Shown piece after piece: positions 43,801 through 51,241 of a stretch of DNA of 64,000 nucleotides. The stretch is taken from assembly GCF_024396695.1 (NCBI RefSeq), contig NZ_CP094359.1, positions 868,001 to 932,000 on the forward strand, in the 5' to 3' direction. The stretch is from Acidithiobacillus sp. YTS05. Its GTDB lineage: Bacteria; Pseudomonadota; Gammaproteobacteria; Acidithiobacillales; Acidithiobacillaceae. Within the stretch, counting starts at the first letter, position 1. The number at the start of each line of letters is the position of its first letter. The notes under the pieces are model-generated. The model saw only the letters and a list, made by a program, of their open reading frames with translations, ran no database searches and was not told the DNA's origin. The translations under genes and the position numbers were made by a program.

Positions 43801-45489
43801 AGCCTCGGCGGACGCCTGCGGGTACTGCGGCACCCTGGCGCCTTCAATTTCTCGGCGATGAACAACCGGGCGGTTGAACAGGCGCGCGGGGACTATTTGC
43901 TGCTGCTCAACAATGATGCAGCAGCTCTGCATGAGGACTGGCTGGACGAAATGGTCAGCCAGGCCTTGCGGCCGGAAGTCGGTATCGTCGGCGCCAAATT
44001 ATTGTTCCCGGATAGCAAGATCCAGCATGCTGGCGTGATTTTGGGGATGAAAGGTCCGGCGGAACATTCCTTCATCGGACAATCGGCAGAATACCGAGGC
44101 TACTACGGTCGGGCGATGCTCACGCAAGACCTCTCGGCAGTGACTGGTGCCTGCCTGCTGATTGCCAAGGAACTTTACCAGCAGGTTGGAGCTTTGGATG
44201 AGGAGAAATTCCAGGTCTCTTACAATGATATCGACCTTTGCCTGAAGGTTCGGGAGAGCGGCAAAAAAATCGTCTTCACCCCATGGGCCATCCTAATGCA
44301 CGAGGGTTCCGCCAGTCAGCGCGGCGAAGTGGAGAAAAAGCCCAGCCCCGAAAAGGAAAAGCGCTTTGCCGGCGAGAGAATGGCCTTCTACCGGAAATGG
44401 CTCCCACAGATCGCTTCTGACCCTGCTTATAACCGCCAGTTGAGCCTGGCGAGTACCGACTTTCTGATCGAAAGTGAGGCGGCCCTGACCTGGGATCCCG
44501 ATTGGCGTCCGCGCCCGCGCATCCTGGTGCATCCTGCGGATCGCGAAGGCTGCGGCGAGTATCGCATCATCGCGCCGATGCGCGCGCTCAACCGGGCAGG
44601 GTGGACGCAGGGTTGGGAAACCATGCGTATCTTCGAGCCCGCGGAAATGGAGCGGATGCAGCCCGATAGCATTGTTCTGCAGCGACAGATGGAGTGGCCG
44701 CAGATCGAGGCGCTGGAGCGACACAAGGCCTTGAGCCGGGCCTTCCGCGTCTTCGAGATTGACGATCTGATCACCAATCTGCCGGTCAAAAGCTTGCACA
44801 AGGCGCACATTCACAAAGATATCGCCAAGCGTTTCCGCAAAGCGGCGGGGTTATGTAACCGGCTGGTGGTGGCAACAGAACCCCTCGCACAAGCCTACAA
44901 GGGTTTTAGCGATGAGGTCCGGGTACAATCCAATTGTATCGAGGATGCCGTTTGGGGTTCGCTACAGGCTCAGCGCCGCGGCAATGATAAACCGCGCGTG
45001 GGCTGGGCTGGTGGGGTAGGGCACACTGGTGACCTCGAAATGGTGGCGGACGTGGTGCGCGACCTCGCCGAAGAGGTGGACTGGATCTTTTTTGGGCTCT
45101 GTCCGGACGCCCTCAAGCCTTATGTCCGAGAGTTTCATACCGGGGTGCCTCTGCCCCAGTACCCGGCGAAGCTCGCCAGTCTGGATCTGGATCTCGCCAT
45201 CGCGCCGCTGGAAGACAATCCCTTCAACGAGGCAAAGAGCCATCTGCGGCTCTTGGAATATGGAATTCTCGGTTATCCGGTGGTCTGTTCCGATGTGCAT
45301 CCCTACCAGGGGGATTTTCCGGTAGTGCGGGTGAGTAACCGCTATCGCGATTGGATGAAGGCCATCCGCGAAGCGATCGCCGATCGGCAGGCGCTGGCGG
45401 AGATGGGCGACCGATTACGGGAACAGGTGCGCGCCCATTGGCTCTTGGAAAATCGCCTGGATGACTGGCTTGCCGCGTGGTTACCCTGA
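40813..45489 (+). CDS. Giant multidomain methyltransferase/glycosyltransferase
   Basis: 1558 residues in one frame. Domains in order: a SAM-dependent methyltransferase (about 30-220; DLGCGRGEW near 46-54), a GT4-type glycosyltransferase (about 275-665; HRAEGFGLVPFEAMSLGKP near 535), a GT2-like part with YTDEDSL near 800, a full GT2 domain (about 930-1200; SIIIPTRNQ, LLLLNNDAA, VGIVGAKLLFP), and a last GT4-like domain (about 1235-1558; VGWAGGVGHTGDLE, HLRLLEYGILGYPVV). Its place between flgL and fliC suggests glycosylation of flagellin or of a surface glycan. The 5' ~2 kb is much more AT-rich than the rest. The start lacks a strong ribosome site. Confidence 0.85.
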   Translation: MNKANFYKAFEDRFRGSRDLILSRLQQYQPYVQPLLEYCPNATAVDLGCGRGEWLQLLQQWGFSARGVDQDVDMVNTCKTIGLMAEQGDILEFLSAIPNESVAVVSAFHVAEHLETSLLFDVVTECLRVLRPGGIFILETPNPENLVVGACNFYIDPTHLHPLPPLFSSFLVEYIGFCHQKILRLNSHLNPEKNQCPTLLDVLTGVSPDYAVIAQKKGSAAILNRLNHIFPVEAGFSLHFLANRYQECNYSKETNKPGTTVTEASLISRDLYLDRLWGVNVIGHVSASIGLGTAARNLVSQIVAIGIPVQIFDLDPGLGRGGIELGLPPSVERVTRLEDLRHPINIFVLSPPTIDILLKQHGHSLNVEGRFNAAMVFWELPVIPESWRRSMQALDAVLCASPFIYSAFSFSCPGPLLVDAPVPTPLPAWEKATREDFGLPDKGVIFLSAFEPWSDPKRKNIEGVIQAFCKASDTHPDAWLVIKINGSDTSEIRTILAPYLPLFQSHPRIKVILDAMPYTRALALLDLCDVYISLHRAEGFGLVPFEAMSLGKPVIATAWSGNMAYMNAHVACLVNYSLTEANGSVSVYKASMVSPGVQWAEPSVEEASAWVKFLLENPNERKEIGQRAKEHIARWNRNALESSWPKALIALARQKPLIRKNSRPLEIRDSAGALMVEPVRQISPWLPEARWLPMERRWAEEVLEAQKASSQQFPRVMLNVLLHPSRSAESTVASIEAQWARAELLELPPASENWLAGVNEKLLASDCEWIALLDAGDELAPDAIFRVQQAIATHPERQLIYTDEDSLTADGQHVNPHCKPDFNIDYLRSLPYVGGLLVVKKELFEALGGFDPAADGAEDYDLVLRAWERMGDAGIGHIPAVLYHRLQGGGHSNQSIEEILAASRAALERHLQRLQIAAEVLPGPFPPSTRVRYPLTATPTVSIIIPTRNQLDILQRCVESIIEKTRYPHYEILLVDNDSDDEETRNYLQLLEAQEESLGGRLRVLRHPGAFNFSAMNNRAVEQARGDYLLLLNNDAAALHEDWLDEMVSQALRPEVGIVGAKLLFPDSKIQHAGVILGMKGPAEHSFIGQSAEYRGYYGRAMLTQDLSAVTGACLLIAKELYQQVGALDEEKFQVSYNDIDLCLKVRESGKKIVFTPWAILMHEGSASQRGEVEKKPSPEKEKRFAGERMAFYRKWLPQIASDPAYNRQLSLASTDFLIESEAALTWDPDWRPRPRILVHPADREGCGEYRIIAPMRALNRAGWTQGWETMRIFEPAEMERMQPDSIVLQRQMEWPQIEALERHKALSRAFRVFEIDDLITNLPVKSLHKAHIHKDIAKRFRKAAGLCNRLVVATEPLAQAYKGFSDEVRVQSNCIEDAVWGSLQAQRRGNDKPRVGWAGGVGHTGDLEMVADVVRDLAEEVDWIFFGLCPDALKPYVREFHTGVPLPQYPAKLASLDLDLAIAPLEDNPFNEAKSHLRLLEYGILGYPVVCSDVHPYQGDFPVVRVSNRYRDWMKAIREAIADRQALAEMGDRLREQVRAHWLLENRLDDWLAAWLP

Positions 45490-45499
45490 TTTGTCCTGC

Positions 45500-46066
45500 T
45501 CAGATCAGTCCGCTGTCTTCATAGAAGTTGTCGAGGGAGAGGGTAATCGATAGGCCGCCGCAGTGTAAGGAGACGACATCCTCGGGGTCCAGGATCTGCT
45601 CACGCCAGATCTCACCGTCCCGGCTCAACAGGCGGGCATGGACTTTTTCGGAATCCACCAGCAGGTAATACCGCAGGCTGGGAATGTCCCGATAGGCCAG
45701 CCATTTTTCCCGTTCGTCGATGGCGGCGGTGGCGGGGGACAGGACTTCGGCGAGCAGACAGGGGGAGGTTTTGTACTGCGGATGATCATCTTCGGGATCA
45801 CAGACCAGCATGGCATCGGGGTAGTAGTAAGCAGAACGGGTAGATACCCACAGCTTCATATCGGCCATGAAGGCGCGACAGGGCTGTCCGCGGGTAGCGG
45901 CGCGCAAATGAAAAGCGATATTGAGTGTGATGCGGTTATGCCGCTCGCTGGCGCCGGCCATGGCAAAGATCTCACCCGCCACGTATTCGCTTTTGTAGGG
46001 GGCCGCCGCCTCCGCGGCCAGATATTCCGCTTCTGGCAACCAGCGATGCTCCTCTTGCGCGCTCAT
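45500..46066 (-). CDS. Uma2-family (DUF820) putative endonuclease
   Basis: 188 residues from the ATG at 46066, fixed by GGGAGGAAAAC just upstream. The PD-(D/E)xK-like fold is visible in YVAGEIFAMAGASERHN, YYPDAMLVCDPED and LLAEVLSPATAAIDEREKW. These proteins are widespread, often mobile, and their function is unknown. It sits convergent to the giant glycosyltransferase gene and divergent from fliC, a likely insertion in an otherwise flagellar region. Confidence 0.82.
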   Translation of the reverse strand: MSAQEEHRWLPEAEYLAAEAAAPYKSEYVAGEIFAMAGASERHNRITLNIAFHLRAATRGQPCRAFMADMKLWVSTRSAYYYPDAMLVCDPEDDHPQYKTSPCLLAEVLSPATAAIDEREKWLAYRDIPSLRYYLLVDSEKVHARLLSRDGEIWREQILDPEDVVSLHCGGLSITLSLDNFYEDSGLI

Positions 46067-46149
46067 GTTTTCCTCCCTTCCAGTCGGCTCGTTCAAGAAA
46101 TCACTTTAACCGCGCCCGCCGCGCTGCTCAAGGTTGCCACGAACCGTAT

Positions 46150-46176
46150 TCAAGTTTTTCTGCAGCGTGTCGTTAA
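46150..46176 (+). promoter_or_regulatory. Sigma-28 (FliA) promoter for fliC
   Basis: TCAAGTTT and GTCGTTAA are separated by exactly 11 bases, the classical FliA spacing. They match seven and six of eight positions of TAAAGTTT and GCCGATAA. Transcription would start near 46183 and make a leader of about 60 bases. Confidence 0.75.
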
Positions 46177-46200
46177 GAGAATTGTGAGGTGGATCTCACA

Positions 46201-46216
46201 TTGGCATGGATGCCAA
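46201..46216 (+). promoter_or_regulatory. Candidate CsrA site 1 in the fliC leader
   Basis: TTGGCA-TGGA-TGCCAA forms a perfect 6-bp hairpin with GGA in a four-base loop, the structure CsrA prefers. It lies 28 bases before the flagellin start codon. Confidence 0.55.
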
Positions 46217-46227
46217 ATTTATCCCTA

Positions 46228-46242
46228 AGAAAGGAGTTTTCT
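46228..46242 (+). promoter_or_regulatory. Candidate CsrA site 2, overlapping the fliC ribosome site
   Basis: AGAAA-GGAGT-TTTCT is a weak 5-bp hairpin whose loop is the Shine-Dalgarno sequence of fliC. Its GGA is 25 bases from that of site 1, a distance that one CsrA dimer can bridge. Confidence 0.5.
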
Positions 46243-46243
46243 C

Positions 46244-47827
46244 ATGGCAATTTCCGGAATCATCAATACCAACGTCTCGGCGTTGAGTACCCTGAATGCC
46301 CTCAACGGCACCCAGGGCAGTTTGAACACCTATCTGCAACAGTTGTCCACGGGCAAGAGCATCAATGGGCCACAGGACAACCCAGCAGGTTATGCCATTG
46401 CCCAGCGTTTTCAGACCCAGATCAACGGGTTGAATCAGGCGGTCTCCAATGGTAACCAGGGTGTCTCCCTGATCCAGACGGCTACTGGTGCCATCCAGAA
46501 TCAGACCAGTCTGCTTCAGCAGATTCGGACCACGGCGGTGCAGGCGGCCAACGCCTCCAATACCACCTCGGATCGGCAGGCCCTGCAGGGCGTTGTGAGC
46601 CAGTTGCTGGCGCAGGTGCAAACCATCGCCACCCAGACCCAGTTCAACGGTCAGAACATCCTGGACGGCACCTTTGCCGGTGCGGCCTTCCAGGTGGGTG
46701 CTAACAGTAACCAGATCATCAATGTGGCGGTGGGTAACACCCAGACTTCGGCGATGGGTAATTACGTAGTGAGTGGGTCTGGTGATGTGTACTCTACTAA
46801 TGGCAGTTACCTGAATGGTGGCTATGCGGTGGGTGGCGCGTTTACTATTAGTGCAAGCGGCGCTGGGAATTTCACCTCAGGTAGCATGAGCATCGCGGGT
46901 AGTGTGGGAACGGCATCAGTTTCCGTCAATTCTTCCAGTGAGTCGGCGGCTAACATTGCTGCGGCGGTGAATGCCGTATCAAGTCAGACCGGTGTGAGCG
47001 CGCAGGGCTACACCAGTGTGGCACTCACAGCGACCACCGGTACCTACACCTTCACTCTGAGTAATGGCAGCAGTGGCAGCCCCACCAACGCAGTTAACAT
47101 CTCAGCGGATGTGACCAACGGCAGTAATGGTCAGCCGGACCTGAGTGCGCTGGTGACCGCCATCAATAACCAAGCAGCCATCACGGGCACGTCTGCCAGT
47201 ACCCAGGTGGTGAGTGGTCAAACGGAATTGGTGTTGACCAATGCCAATGGAAATAACATCAATATTTCTGCTGGAGTAACGAGCGGTGGTACCCTCTCGG
47301 GTGCAGGGCTTGCCGCCGGCTCGACCGGTTCGCTGCATGCAGTCAGTGGCGCAGGCGCTTCCTCGGTCGGATCTTCCATCAGCAGTGGCAGTGCCAATGC
47401 GCTGGTCCAGGGCGCGGTACAGTTTGAGTCGGCAAGCTCTTACTCCATCGGCAGTGGTTCCCTGATTGGCTTCAGCAGTGCCGCTGCGTCGTTGACTTCA
47501 GGAGCCGGCGGATCGCAGGTAGCGAGCATCAACGTCAGTACAGCGGCGGGTGCGCAGCAGGCCATTGGCATCATCGATCAGGCTATCAATTACCTGAACC
47601 AGCAGAATGGTGCTCTGGGTGCTATTCAGAACCGGGTGCAGGCATCGGTCAGCAATGACCAGACGACGGCGACCAATCTGCAGTCGGCGCAGTCTACGGT
47701 GCAGGATGCGAACATTGCTCAGGCAACGTCGCAGTTGACCAAGTACCAGATCCTGCAGCAGGCCGGTATCTCGACCCTGGCGCAGGAAAACTCCTTGCAG
47801 CAGAGCTACCTCAAGCTCTTGCCGTAA
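46244..47827 (+). CDS. fliC: Flagellin (filament subunit)
   Basis: 527 residues. Conserved D0/D1 regions bracket it: IINTNVSALSTLNALNGTQG and GPQDNPAGYAIAQRFQTQI at the start, QDANIAQATSQLTKYQILQQ at the end. The variable middle (about 140-440) is built from Ser, Thr, Gly, Ala and Asn. By hand count the protein has 3 Lys, 4 Arg, 9 Asp and 4 Glu, and none of the 352 residues from 112 to 463 is Lys or Arg. Driven by a sigma-28 promoter, with a CsrA-type leader, and followed by a strong terminator. Confidence 0.96.
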   Translation: MAISGIINTNVSALSTLNALNGTQGSLNTYLQQLSTGKSINGPQDNPAGYAIAQRFQTQINGLNQAVSNGNQGVSLIQTATGAIQNQTSLLQQIRTTAVQAANASNTTSDRQALQGVVSQLLAQVQTIATQTQFNGQNILDGTFAGAAFQVGANSNQIINVAVGNTQTSAMGNYVVSGSGDVYSTNGSYLNGGYAVGGAFTISASGAGNFTSGSMSIAGSVGTASVSVNSSSESAANIAAAVNAVSSQTGVSAQGYTSVALTATTGTYTFTLSNGSSGSPTNAVNISADVTNGSNGQPDLSALVTAINNQAAITGTSASTQVVSGQTELVLTNANGNNINISAGVTSGGTLSGAGLAAGSTGSLHAVSGAGASSVGSSISSGSANALVQGAVQFESASSYSIGSGSLIGFSSAAASLTSGAGGSQVASINVSTAAGAQQAIGIIDQAINYLNQQNGALGAIQNRVQASVSNDQTTATNLQSAQSTVQDANIAQATSQLTKYQILQQAGISTLAQENSLQQSYLKLLP

Positions 47828-47842
47828 GGTCTGGCAGTCTCG

Positions 47843-47868
47843 CCTCCCGGGGACGCCCGGGAGGTTTT
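47843..47868 (+). terminator. Intrinsic terminator after fliC
   Basis: CCTCCCGGG-GACG-CCCGGGAGG gives a 9-bp GC-rich hairpin followed by TTTT, 16 bases after the fliC stop. It should keep flagellin mRNA separate and abundant compared with flaG-fliD. Confidence 0.9.
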
Positions 47869-47905
47869 ACTGGCTGCTAACGCAGTTGGCAATGAGGTGT
47901 AAGCC

Positions 47906-48307
47906 ATGGACAGTCCAACCCTAAACGCCCAGATCAGTAGTACACAGATGAGTAGTATTGCCAAAGATAGCGGAGTGATCCCGGCTCTCAAGGCTGGTGT
48001 GGTTCCTTCTTCTGCGGCAAATGCGGCTGCCTTTCCGCGGCAGGGCCAGCCCTCTTCTCAGGGGTCAGTAGATCAGCTACAGGAGTCGATACAAAAATTG
48101 CAGGACAAAGTGGCGAAGTCGCAGCCATCATTTTCATTGGAAGCAGGATTGGATCCGAATGGTAATCATCCTAATCAGGTCCTGATCAAATTATCAGATA
48201 CCGTAACCAAACAAGTATTTTTTTCGTATTACGTTCCCGCCGATCAGGTGACAAAGGCGGCAGATTCTGAAAACCCCATGGGTTTGCTGTTGCAGAGCAA
48301 GGCGTAG
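47906..48307 (+). CDS. flaG: FlaG-family protein
   Basis: 133 residues. The C-terminal FlaG domain is visible (VDQLQESIQKLQDKV, then VLIKLSDTVTKQVFFSYYVP). FlaG proteins influence filament length. It is placed between fliC and fliD as in Pseudomonas and Vibrio. No clear promoter is seen between the fliC terminator and this gene. Confidence 0.85.
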   Translation: MDSPTLNAQISSTQMSSIAKDSGVIPALKAGVVPSSAANAAAFPRQGQPSSQGSVDQLQESIQKLQDKVAKSQPSFSLEAGLDPNGNHPNQVLIKLSDTVTKQVFFSYYVPADQVTKAADSENPMGLLLQSKA

Positions 48308-48316
48308 GAGAAGGCA

Positions 48317-50257
48317 ATGTCGACATCCCTTTCTGGTCTGGTGAGTGGCATCGATGTACAGAGTCTGATCACCAATCTCAGCGCGGCGTATCAGGCACCG
48401 ATTACCCTGCTGCAGAATCAGGAACAGACCCAGCAGACCACCTTGAGCGCCTGGGGTACCTTGCAGAGCAGCCTCTCCAGCCTGCAATCGGCCCTGGGAG
48501 CGTTGCAGAATATCGGCAGCACCAATAATCGCAGTGCCACGGTCGCGAATACCTCTCTGGCGTCAGCCACCGCCAGCGCCAACGCGCAGCAGGGAAGCTA
48601 CAACCTCAGTAATATCGTTCTCGCCCAGGCGCAGAGTGTGTACTCCAATAATTTTGCGAGTACCAGCAGCGGGGTGGGTACTGGTACCCTGCAAATCCAG
48701 GTGGGCAGTGGTGCGGTCCAAAGTATTGCCATCAACAGCAATAACGATACCCTGGATGGCATTGCGCAGGCGATCAACAGCGCCAACGCGGGCGTCAATG
48801 CCGGCGTGATTTATGACGGTACCGGCTATCGTTTGACGCTGACGGGGGCCAACACCGGAGCGAACCAGTCTTTTACCGTATCGGTAAGTGGGGCGACAGG
48901 ATCCCTCGCGAGCCTGAGCTACAGTAGCGGCACATCTGGCGGAATGACCCAGAGTCAGGCGGCGCAGAATGCTGGCGTCAGCATCAATGGCCTGCCAGTG
49001 ACCAGCAGCAGCAATACCATTTCCGGTGCAATCCCCGGGGTAAGTCTCAATCTGCTGCAGGCCAGTAGTGGCAGCACGACCTTGCAGGTAAGTGCCAGTA
49101 ACACCGGCTTCGTAACCACGGTGCAGAGCTTTGTGAGTGCCTTCAACAAGACCATGGGCACCATCAATCAACTCACGGCCTACAATGCCCAGACTGGTTC
49201 TGGGGGACCCCTGTTGGGGAATGCTGCGGTCAATGGCCTGCGCACCCAACTCTTGAATCTGATCAGCAATCCGGCAGTCGGCCTGAGTTCTGGTGCCAGT
49301 TACAATTCGCTGGGTTCCGTGGGATTGGGGCTGAGCAGCAGCGGCACGATCAACCTCAATACTGGTACCTTACAAACGGCGCTGACCGCAGATTACCAGG
49401 ACGTGGTGGGGCTCTTTGGTCAGACCGGGCAGACCAGCAACAGCAGCGTGCAGTATGCAGGTGCCAGTGGTTCTACGGTGGCGGGTACCTACGCAATCAA
49501 CGTCTCCCAGGCTGCCGCTCAGGCGCAGATTCTCTCCAGCTCCGCCTTTCCCAGCGGCGGTCTGGCGCAAAGTGAGAGCCTGACGTTTGGCTCCGGCTCC
49601 CAGTCTGTTGTGGTTTCCCTGAGTTCTGGCAGCAGCCTCAGTGCTGCGGTCAATACCATCAATGCGACCCTGCAGCAGAGCGGTATGACGGGAATCACCG
49701 CCAGCAATGACAATGGGAAACTGGAATTGCAGTCGGCAGGATATGGGTCGGCGCAGAGCTTTTCAGTGGTCTCCAACGTGGCATCTGGGGGCACTGGAAT
49801 TGGTACCAGTACGCTGGCGGCCTCGGGTACGAACGTGGCGGGGACCATCAACGGGCAGGCGGCGAGTGGTAGTGGACAGAACCTGACGGTGACCGGACCG
49901 GGCAATGCCCTGGGCCTGCAAATTCGGGTCTTGGGGAGTAATACCGGTAATTTGGGCACGGTGTCCCTGAGCCAGGGGCTCTATCAGCAGATGAACAGTT
50001 TGCTGAGCCAGGCATTGAGCTCACAGAACGGTTTCATTACCGCGGCGCAAAACGGCATCAACTCGACCATCAGCGGTCTGAACGCCCAGATTGCGACCCT
50101 GCAGCAATCGGCAAGCAATCAAACCGCGCTGCTCACCCAGCAGTTTGCGGCTATGCAGTCGCAACTGTCCACGCTGCAGTCCACCAGTCAGTATCTCAAT
50201 GCCTTCTACAACAGCGGTTCTTCCAGTTCTTCCAGCAGTAGCAGTTCTTCTTCCTGA
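48317..50257 (+). CDS. fliD: Filament cap protein FliD (HAP2)
   Basis: 646 residues: conserved N-terminal VSGIDVQSLITNLSAAYQAP, a Ser/Gly-rich middle and a C-terminal coiled region (GLNAQIATLQQSASNQTALL). By hand count it has only 2 Lys, 4 Arg, 7 Asp and 3 Glu. It ends in a run of 12 Ser, encoded by mixed Ser codons, which I have not seen as a standard FliD feature. It caps the filament and helps flagellin fold in place. Confidence 0.93.
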   Translation: MSTSLSGLVSGIDVQSLITNLSAAYQAPITLLQNQEQTQQTTLSAWGTLQSSLSSLQSALGALQNIGSTNNRSATVANTSLASATASANAQQGSYNLSNIVLAQAQSVYSNNFASTSSGVGTGTLQIQVGSGAVQSIAINSNNDTLDGIAQAINSANAGVNAGVIYDGTGYRLTLTGANTGANQSFTVSVSGATGSLASLSYSSGTSGGMTQSQAAQNAGVSINGLPVTSSSNTISGAIPGVSLNLLQASSGSTTLQVSASNTGFVTTVQSFVSAFNKTMGTINQLTAYNAQTGSGGPLLGNAAVNGLRTQLLNLISNPAVGLSSGASYNSLGSVGLGLSSSGTINLNTGTLQTALTADYQDVVGLFGQTGQTSNSSVQYAGASGSTVAGTYAINVSQAAAQAQILSSSAFPSGGLAQSESLTFGSGSQSVVVSLSSGSSLSAAVNTINATLQQSGMTGITASNDNGKLELQSAGYGSAQSFSVVSNVASGGTGIGTSTLAASGTNVAGTINGQAASGSGQNLTVTGPGNALGLQIRVLGSNTGNLGTVSLSQGLYQQMNSLLSQALSSQNGFITAAQNGINSTISGLNAQIATLQQSASNQTALLTQQFAAMQSQLSTLQSTSQYLNAFYNSGSSSSSSSSSSSS

Positions 50258-50275
50258 ACATCGAGGAGTTAGGGT

Positions 50276-50653
50276 ATGGCAGCGGTAATGAACGCAGTAC
50301 AGGCCTACCGGCAAGTAGGTCAGCAGGGGATCTCCTCCGACCGTCTGGTCCTGATGGGGTTGGAAGGGATTCTCGAATATCTGCGGCGCGCTGATCTGGC
50401 GATTCGGGAAAAGCGGATCGCAGAAAAAGCGGAGGCCATGGACAAGGCGTACCAGTTGACGGCACATCTGCTGGCCAGCGTCGATCACGAGCGGGGTGGG
50501 GAAATCGCTACCAATCTGGAAAGCCTGTATCGATTTGTCCTGGAAAAACTGGCCCTGGCGAACATCTTTGATGACCTCGACGCCTTGGCCAGTTGCCGTC
50601 CCGTACTTGAAGATCTGCGCGATGGCTGGCGAGGTTTGCTCGAACGCAGCTGA
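50276..50653 (+). CDS. fliS: Flagellin export chaperone FliS
   Basis: 125 residues with the FliS pattern AVQAYRQVGQQG, LVLMGLEGILEYLRRADLAI and a helical bundle. It binds the C-terminus of flagellin in the cytosol and keeps it unfolded for export. Located after fliD as usual; no separate fliT is seen. Confidence 0.93.
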   Translation: MAAVMNAVQAYRQVGQQGISSDRLVLMGLEGILEYLRRADLAIREKRIAEKAEAMDKAYQLTAHLLASVDHERGGEIATNLESLYRFVLEKLALANIFDDLDALASCRPVLEDLRDGWRGLLERS

Positions 50654-50662
50654 GGCTCTATC

Positions 50663-50683
50663 CTCTCTCGAAAATGGAGAGAG
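50663..50683 (+). promoter_or_regulatory. Hairpin covering the ribosome site of the tPilZ-like gene
   Basis: CTCTCTC and GAGAGAG pair perfectly around the loop GAAAATG. The right arm contains the GGAGAGAG ribosome site of the gene starting with GTG at 50687, so a folded mRNA would hide it. Confidence 0.45.
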
Positions 50684-50686
50684 AAC

Positions 50687-51241
50687 GTGGATGGACCTGG
50701 GGTAGCCATAACCGCCAAATTGCCAGTTGCGATTCGTTCGTGGTCGGGCCAGGAAGAAGAATTTGCAGAGTTCATGGGCGATAATCGTGTCTTGTTGCGT
50801 GCCCTCCTGATTTGGGAGGAAGAATGTAGCAACGCCGAAGAAGACGATCGCTCGGCCCTGGCGCAGCTGCAAATCAAGACTGATCTGTTACTCACCCTGC
50901 TCAGCGCTGGAATCCGCGCACAGGAACCGCTACCGGCCCAGTATCCCTGTGAACTACGCAGCGATTCGCTGCAAATCGCCATCGACGATGACTGGAAGCC
51001 GTTCGATTCCCCGGCGCAGGTGGAAATTTTTTTACATCCACGCTTGGCCATGCCCCTACGCCTGCCTGGCGCGGGCTTCGAAAAAATGGTCACGGATTCT
51101 GTGACACCGCTTTGGCGTTTCCCGTTTCGCCTGAGCCCTAGCGTGCAAGAAATGCTGGATCGACTAATCTTTCGACATCATCGGCGGGAAGTTGCAAGAT
51201 TGCGGGAAAGCAGGATGGATCGCAAAACGAGAAAGGAATAA
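50687..51241 (+). CDS. tPilZ-like protein (atypical PilZ with long helix)
   Basis: 184 residues from a GTG start with GGAGAGAG before it. A first strand region (VAITAKLPVAIRSW) is followed by a ~60-residue helix with coiled-coil spacing and then a beta-rich part (LQIAIDDDWKPFDSPAQVEI). This split-by-helix layout fits the tetrameric PilZ (XC6012-like) family found in flagellar clusters; classical cyclic-di-GMP motifs are absent. It sits between fliS and the FleQ-type regulator. The assignment is by layout, so it is tentative. Confidence 0.55.
   Translation: MDGPGVAITAKLPVAIRSWSGQEEEFAEFMGDNRVLLRALLIWEEECSNAEEDDRSALAQLQIKTDLLLTLLSAGIRAQEPLPAQYPCELRSDSLQIAIDDDWKPFDSPAQVEIFLHPRLAMPLRLPGAGFEKMVTDSVTPLWRFPFRLSPSVQEMLDRLIFRHHRREVARLRESRMDRKTRKE

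Noticed and set aside
45500..46066. Uma2 gene as part of a mobile element
   Set aside because: No flanking repeats, integrase or transposase are visible, so only the single gene can be called.
46201..46216. Possible sigma-54 promoter in the fliC leader (TTGGCATGGATGCC)
   Set aside because: GG and GC are only seven bases apart and not ten. The sequence is a perfect hairpin and lies downstream of a better sigma-28 promoter.
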